Notes under the pieces: model-generated
Database searches by the model: none
Seen by the model: the letters and a program-made list of their open reading frames with translations, nothing else
Told to the model about the DNA's origin: nothing
Position numbers and translations under genes: made by a program
Assembly (NCBI GenBank): GCA_028289065.1
Contig: JAQGHA010000009.1
Coordinates: forward strand, 1 to 64,000
DNA length: 64,000 nt
Direction of reading: 5' to 3'
Origin: Candidatus Saccharimonadota bacterium
GTDB lineage: Bacteria > Patescibacteriota > Saccharimonadia > Saccharimonadales > Saccharimonadaceae
Shown: piece after piece, positions 59,036-64,000 of the stretch
How positions within the stretch are numbered: position 1 is the stretch's first letter
Layout of the letters: each line of letters starts with the position of its first letter

Positions 59036-59332
59036 ATGGGTTTGAATCCTAGCGGTAGCGGGCTATCCGCGGCAACAGATGTTTCCTTTAGTAATCCCAC
59101 CAACGATCAAGTTATAACTTACAATTCATCAACTTCAAAATGGCAAAATAAAACCTTTACTGGCGGTGGTAGTTCTTCAATTACCAGCGTAACCGGTAAT
59201 GTCGTGATGTATTCCACCGACCCTGCAGCCAGAGGAACCACTGACCAAACAAAAGTTGTCCTTTTTATTACTTCAACCCAACCAACCGCTATGTTAAATA
59301 ATGACATATGGTTATCACAGCTAACGGTATAG
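59036..59332 (+). CDS. Small phage-structural-like/surface protein
   Basis: 98 aa 'DVSFSNPTNDQVITYNSSTSKWQNKTF' typical of tail-fibre-like linker sequences. Confidence 0.5.
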   Translation: MGLNPSGSGLSAATDVSFSNPTNDQVITYNSSTSKWQNKTFTGGGSSSITSVTGNVVMYSTDPAARGTTDQTKVVLFITSTQPTAMLNNDIWLSQLTV

Positions 59333-59341
59333 TCACTTAAT

Positions 59342-61918
59342 ATGGCTATTAAAGAATTTACCTCCGAGGGTGTCCCTACTGATGGTACCCAGCTCACGCT
59401 TGCTAACGAAGGTGCTGCTTCTGGTACCGCCATTGCTATTGTAAAGGGAACTGGTGCTTCAATTACTGGTACAGCTGTGCCTGCTGAAGTCATTATGGGT
59501 ACTAAATCAGTCAAAATTGATGTTGCTTCGGGTTCCTACGGGTATTTATCTTGGCCGGAAAGTAGTTTAACCGCAGCCGGTTTCCGAGCTTATCTTAGAC
59601 TAGAAGACACCGCTACGAGCTACTCGATTATTGGTATGGGAAATGGTTCCGGAACTTTAGCGAAAGTAATTCTACTTGCTAATGGGCATTTATATGCACA
59701 AGACCTCACCGGTAGCGTCACATATATAACTCCTGCAGCACTTACTTTCCCTGGAATATATGCAATTGATTTAGTAGCACAAGTTGACACTGCCAATACA
59801 AATGGTCGCATAATGTTTGCCGTTTACGATGCCGATGGTGATTTAACTGGAGGCATGAATGCTCCTTTTGACAGTACAACGGCAAATACCGGTTCGGCTG
59901 CTATTACGAGCTTAAATGTTGGAAAGTTCGAACCAACGCAAGTCGATGCCACAATGATAATCGATAACATTAAGCGAACCGATACCTTTACTCTCATTGG
60001 TCCACAAGCAAGTAGCGCAGCCTATACGGCTGTTATTTCTCCCACCGGCCAACTAGGCCTGAATGCCGGCCAGTTGCGAACATTTTCAGCTGCCAATTCA
60101 ACCGGTAGCCCAACAGTATATGAATGGACCCAAACTGCTGGCCCGGCAATTGCCTTATCTAATGACGACAGTGTCACAACTTCTTACTTGGTACCAGCAA
60201 CAAAAGCAAACGCTTCCGTTACTGTACAACTGAAAGTCGGTAATAATTCGAGCTTATCTGCTCCAGTCAGCGTCACTGACACCATCGATAAGCATGCTAT
60301 TTGGTATATGAAAAGCGGAACACTTACCCCTGGTACCTTCCGAAGGCAAACCCTAGGAGCGACTACGGTCACAGCTACTAACGTTACTACCGATAGCGTA
60401 ACCTTAAACTGGACCGGCGTTACCGGAGCTAGTAGCTATCTTACTGGAAGAAATGGAAGTGACTCCAACGGAAACGGACCTTACGAAACAACCGATTCAT
60501 CGAGCAGCCGTTCTCGTACTTTCATCAATTTATTACCAGATACGACATATACGCTTTACTGTACACCGAAACCAGGTGGTGTTAAGAAGTCGATTACTAT
60601 TACAACCGCCGCTTTACCGCAAACGCAATCGTGGGACTGGTCAGATTCTAACCTACCGTGGGAATACAGTAGTACTTCGGTATTTACCAGTAACTGGCCT
60701 GCAGGAACTACAATCGTTGACCTACAAACTGGTTCCGGTAGCTTTTACGATCGCCTGAGAGCGACTGTAATTGCTGCGAATAAAAGAGTTGTCGTCAGAT
60801 TACCAGCAGGAGTACATAGTTTTTCATCCTTTGTTGTCGCTGGTACTACTGGTGGACCAACGTACGCCTTTGGCTTTTGGCATCCGAATCTACAAGGACT
60901 TCTTGGTCAAGGCCCTGACCAAACTTTCGTACAAATGAATGCAAATAGCGTCAGCCAGGCCCAACTCGATAAAATGAAGACAATGGAAGCAGGTCCGGAG
61001 GGCGGCACAATCAACCATATGGGATTCATGCGTTTAGATGGAACGAGTGCATCCCCTGTGCTACTTGCGGGATTAACATTTAGAGCTGACGACCAGAACA
61101 TACTTACCGATGGTACCGCTTCAACTAAAAGTTATGGCGCGTTCTACCCTGACGTTGCTCCTTTTCAAGGTATTGTACTCTTTGGTGGAACACCAGGAAT
61201 AGTACAATACGTACGATTCCAAGCAGCAGCGCACGCAAAGTTAGGCTTACCACCATTTGAACACTCTAACTTCAATACACAGCTTTCTACATCAATAGTC
61301 ATCTCCCATTGTGAAATGGACGGCCGACTATCACCTGTATTCGATTCAACCCGCCCAAGACGATGCGGTCGTTTGATGGCAAATAATGAAATATCACACA
61401 AAGTTATTGATAGCTGGCTTCATGATGCACTCTATACTCGTTATGCAGCAAACGACCAAAACCGTGATACTTTCGGAACATATGAACTTACTCGTTCAAA
61501 ATTAGATCATTTCAATCCTTCTTGTGCAGGATGGGAATCATGTGCAGCTACAATTAATATAACTGACTGTATTATGGAGATAAACAATCCAAACCCTTCT
61601 TCAGCAACCGGTAATGTATTCCATCTATCATTAACTCCAGTAGGAGCTAATCGACCGAATCCACAAGGTGGCCGCCTTAATGTAACGCGCGGAGTATTTA
61701 CAAGTCCTAAGTACCCTTCAGTCGATGGCTACTTAACTATTCGCGCAATTGCTTCAATGCACTGGGTAACAGATGGTTACAGTAATACGATGAGAATCTA
61801 TGGTTCTAATGGCCAACGTAAGACCCCATATGTTGTAGGAGCATGGCCAGCATCGGCATCAACATTAGCTTCAGCTGGTGTTGACCCTGATACGCACTTT
61901 TTAGTACGAACGACTTAA
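59342..61918 (+). CDS. Large modular surface/tail-fibre-like protein: lectin-like, PKD/Ig, FN3 and pectin-lyase-like regions
   Basis: 858 aa; 'VYEWTQTAGPAIALSNDDSVTTSYLVPA' (PKD-like), 'TVTATNVTTDSVTLNWTGVTGASSY' (FN3), C-terminal beta-helix-like region; no obvious N-terminal signal peptide. Confidence 0.6.
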   Translation: MAIKEFTSEGVPTDGTQLTLANEGAASGTAIAIVKGTGASITGTAVPAEVIMGTKSVKIDVASGSYGYLSWPESSLTAAGFRAYLRLEDTATSYSIIGMGNGSGTLAKVILLANGHLYAQDLTGSVTYITPAALTFPGIYAIDLVAQVDTANTNGRIMFAVYDADGDLTGGMNAPFDSTTANTGSAAITSLNVGKFEPTQVDATMIIDNIKRTDTFTLIGPQASSAAYTAVISPTGQLGLNAGQLRTFSAANSTGSPTVYEWTQTAGPAIALSNDDSVTTSYLVPATKANASVTVQLKVGNNSSLSAPVSVTDTIDKHAIWYMKSGTLTPGTFRRQTLGATTVTATNVTTDSVTLNWTGVTGASSYLTGRNGSDSNGNGPYETTDSSSSRSRTFINLLPDTTYTLYCTPKPGGVKKSITITTAALPQTQSWDWSDSNLPWEYSSTSVFTSNWPAGTTIVDLQTGSGSFYDRLRATVIAANKRVVVRLPAGVHSFSSFVVAGTTGGPTYAFGFWHPNLQGLLGQGPDQTFVQMNANSVSQAQLDKMKTMEAGPEGGTINHMGFMRLDGTSASPVLLAGLTFRADDQNILTDGTASTKSYGAFYPDVAPFQGIVLFGGTPGIVQYVRFQAAAHAKLGLPPFEHSNFNTQLSTSIVISHCEMDGRLSPVFDSTRPRRCGRLMANNEISHKVIDSWLHDALYTRYAANDQNRDTFGTYELTRSKLDHFNPSCAGWESCAATINITDCIMEINNPNPSSATGNVFHLSLTPVGANRPNPQGGRLNVTRGVFTSPKYPSVDGYLTIRAIASMHWVTDGYSNTMRIYGSNGQRKTPYVVGAWPASASTLASAGVDPDTHFLVRTT

Positions 61919-61999
61919 GACTTACTTAGGTACAACAAAAGAGCCCACTGCGTTATCACAACGGAGCGGGCTCTGACGTTGTGTGCAGTGGGCATTCGG

Positions 62000-62470
62000 T
62001 TACGAGCGCTTCCTAATCTGGATGTAGCTGGTCTTCAGGTCCTCGTAAGGCCGATCGATTCGCTTGATGTCCTCAGCGCTTGTGACGTACACCATGATGG
62101 TCCTGTGCTCGATTGCGTACGTTCGCGGGTTGCTATAGCCCGAAGCGATGTCCATCGCCACGCCGAACGGAACTTTAGTGACTGTCGTCCAGACGCAGCC
62201 TTCTACCAGGTAGTGGCTACCAAGCAGCGATTGTAACCGCTCGATTTCGCGAAGCAGATATTCCGCATTCAAGAAGCTGGTTTTGCCGACGGTGCAAAAA
62301 TCGACGGAACCTTGCACCGCTCTGCGACCGACATACAGTCGCAGCGGAACAGTTGAGCGTAAAACCTCCTGAATTGCTTCATCGATGTTCTGGCGCGTCG
62401 CGGCTGCTATTTCTGCAGCTTTGAAGATATCTTCTTCGCGACGTAGTGCTCGACTTCTTTTTCCAAACAA
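62000..62470 (-). CDS. Orphan hypothetical protein (cassette 3)
   Basis: 156-aa ORF, higher-GC codons; upstream TTTACA-17-TATAAT; downstream GC-rich hairpin ending in T-rich tract. Confidence 0.6.
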   Translation of the reverse strand: MFGKRSRALRREEDIFKAAEIAAATRQNIDEAIQEVLRSTVPLRLYVGRRAVQGSVDFCTVGKTSFLNAEYLLREIERLQSLLGSHYLVEGCVWTTVTKVPFGVAMDIASGYSNPRTYAIEHRTIMVYVTSAEDIKRIDRPYEDLKTSYIQIRKRS

Positions 62471-62521
62471 TGTTCACACCCTTCTCGTGCCTCAACCAAG
62501 ACGATCTTGACTGATTTGGCG

Positions 62522-62550
62522 ATTATACGTCATTTTTGTATTGTTGTAAA
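62522..62550 (-). promoter_or_regulatory. Sigma70-type promoter of orphan cassette 3
   Basis: Minus strand TTTACA-17 nt-TATAAT. Confidence 0.65.
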
Positions 62551-62593
62551 TATAATGTTATATGTCAACTATCCGCCGACGCTCAAAATACTT

Positions 62594-63733
62594 TTAGAAC
62601 TGCTGTAAGAAAGATGAGCTAAATGTAGTGTTCAGCTGTGAATTGTCGCTAAAGCGCTGCTCGGCCAATTGCACCAGTTCGTTAACCAAATCGACTGTTG
62701 AAACGCCGGCGGCTCGCCAGTTATGTGCATAAATGCTGCCAGGAAGCGGATTAACTTCATTAAAGTACACCGTTTGCGACTTACTATCAATTAGTAAATC
62801 AACTCGGCCCATCCCTTGAAGGCCAAGGGCTTTATAGGTAGCTATCGCTGTCTGCAAGACTTTATCGTCTAAACCTTCAGGCAATACTACTGGAAGCTCA
62901 CTGTAGCCTTGAGAGCCTGTTTGTTTAGCGCCTCCGGTTTTCTTACCACCGCCGCGAATATATTTATTCTCAAAGTCAAAGAACTCATCGGCGGTTGCGA
63001 GCGGTCGTTCAATAAGGGCTGGTTTTGGAACTTTGTTACCAATAATTGGCACGGTCACTTCAATGAGGTTTGCCACCGCTTCTTCAACAATAATCTTGTT
63101 ATCGTAATAGGCAGCTACTTCTAATGCATTGTGCAGTTCTTCTTCTGTGGTCACTCGGGTAATACCAATACTGGAACCTAAATGGGCTGGCTTAACGAAC
63201 AAGGGGTACGAAAGCGTTGCGGCAACTTTTGCTGTTTCACCAACTTGATCAGCCAAAAATTCATCACGGGTTAAAAAGACAAACTTGGAAGTTGGTATGT
63301 TGTTTGCCTCGGCTACTTGCTTCGCCAACACTTTATCCATGGCTATAACGCTGGAATCCATATCAGCACCAACAAATGGAATGCCCGCCATACGAAATAC
63401 ACCCATTAGTGAACCGTCTTCACCAAAAGAACCATGCATGGCTGGAAAATTAATATCGATGCGCGTTTTATTTAACATAAAACCACCATCAAAAGTGACA
63501 GTAACTGGTTTAGCCTTTTTAATAAAGTCTTCTATTTTACCGCTACTAAACAACGAAATATCTTTTAGCTTTGGGCCACTTATCCAGCGGCCTTGTTTGG
63601 TGATATACACCGGAATGATGGTGTATTGTCCGGCCATCTCTAGCGGTTTAATAACCGAAGACAACGCCGTAATAATCGAGATATCGTGTTCTGTAGAACG
63701 TCCGCCAAAATATACAGCTACTGTTTTTTTCAT
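62594..63733 (-). CDS. ddl: D-alanine--D-alanine ligase
   Basis: VYFGGRSTEHDISIITA, LFVKPAHLGSSIGI, GRVDLLIDSKSQTVYFNEVNPLPG. Confidence 0.96.
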   Translation of the reverse strand: MKKTVAVYFGGRSTEHDISIITALSSVIKPLEMAGQYTIIPVYITKQGRWISGPKLKDISLFSSGKIEDFIKKAKPVTVTFDGGFMLNKTRIDINFPAMHGSFGEDGSLMGVFRMAGIPFVGADMDSSVIAMDKVLAKQVAEANNIPTSKFVFLTRDEFLADQVGETAKVAATLSYPLFVKPAHLGSSIGITRVTTEEELHNALEVAAYYDNKIIVEEAVANLIEVTVPIIGNKVPKPALIERPLATADEFFDFENKYIRGGGKKTGGAKQTGSQGYSELPVVLPEGLDDKVLQTAIATYKALGLQGMGRVDLLIDSKSQTVYFNEVNPLPGSIYAHNWRAAGVSTVDLVNELVQLAEQRFSDNSQLNTTFSSSFLQQF

Positions 63734-63752
63734 TATGATTAATTATACCTTA

Positions 63753-64000
63753 TTACTGGTAATTATCGGTCCAGTCATTCTGCATCAACACAATGTCGCC
63801 GGCGGCAACGAACTGGTCGAGGTTCGTATAAAATTGCAGCGGGTTGTCGATTTCAATCAGCTTGCCGTTAAACTTCTCACGAGTTAACCCAGCCTTTATA
63901 TACTCAGTGACTGAATTTTGCATCAGCACAACCACATCAACCGACCCGGCAATCTGCCTACCGATAGTTTCATGGATTTCTCGTACTTTAGACCCTTGCT
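63753..64000 (-). CDS. Mur ligase family protein (MurF-like), C-terminal part, runs off the window
   Basis: Open frame to window edge: SKVREIHETIGRQIAGSVDVVVLMQNSVTEYIKAGLTREKF...GDIVLMQNDWTDNYQ*; the track ORF (GTG at 63935) is an artefact of the edge. Confidence 0.75.
   Translation of the reverse strand, partial: QGSKVREIHETIGRQIAGSVDVVVLMQNSVTEYIKAGLTREKFNGKLIEIDNPLQFYTNLDQFVAAGDIVLMQNDWTDNYQ

Overview
This AT-leaning bacterial window looks like Candidatus Saccharibacteria (TM7/CPR), judged from gene content and synteny only. The backbone is housekeeping: rpsP-KH-trmD, rnc, nudix, nusB, rpmF, leuS, ligA, htpX-lemA, ddl and Mur ligases, plus tRNA-Gln, tRNA-Leu and tRNA-Cys. Accessory content, in order of interest: (1) An unannotated 36-aa ORF (817-927) ends in ...TPWLE. 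It is followed by a 14-bp hairpin and then a class I isoprenoid-synthase-like protein with a DDIHD motif, an arrangement resembling ComX/ComQ Trp prenylation. (2) A ~10.35-kb serine-integrase element (about 39908-50267) sits in the 3' end of tRNA-Leu(UAA) and carries a Y-family polymerase, a PIN-zinc finger protein, a CD-NTase+SLATT (CBASS-like) pair, an OLD/UvrD (Gabija-like) pair and a candidate ncRNA. The integrase reading frame continues in frame across the att core into the opposite end of the element. The circular form should therefore encode an integrase with a different, 46-aa C-terminal tail that integration removes. (3) An ATPase + TOPRIM-like pair. (4) A LeuRS with a complete Nudix domain inserted in the editing-domain region. 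(5) Three self-contained orphan cassettes with near-consensus promoters and terminators, two of them inserted antisense into the rpsP-KH-trmD block. (6) A GT2 + HlyD-like + GH81 exopolysaccharide operon. All assignments come from reading the translations; no database searches were run.
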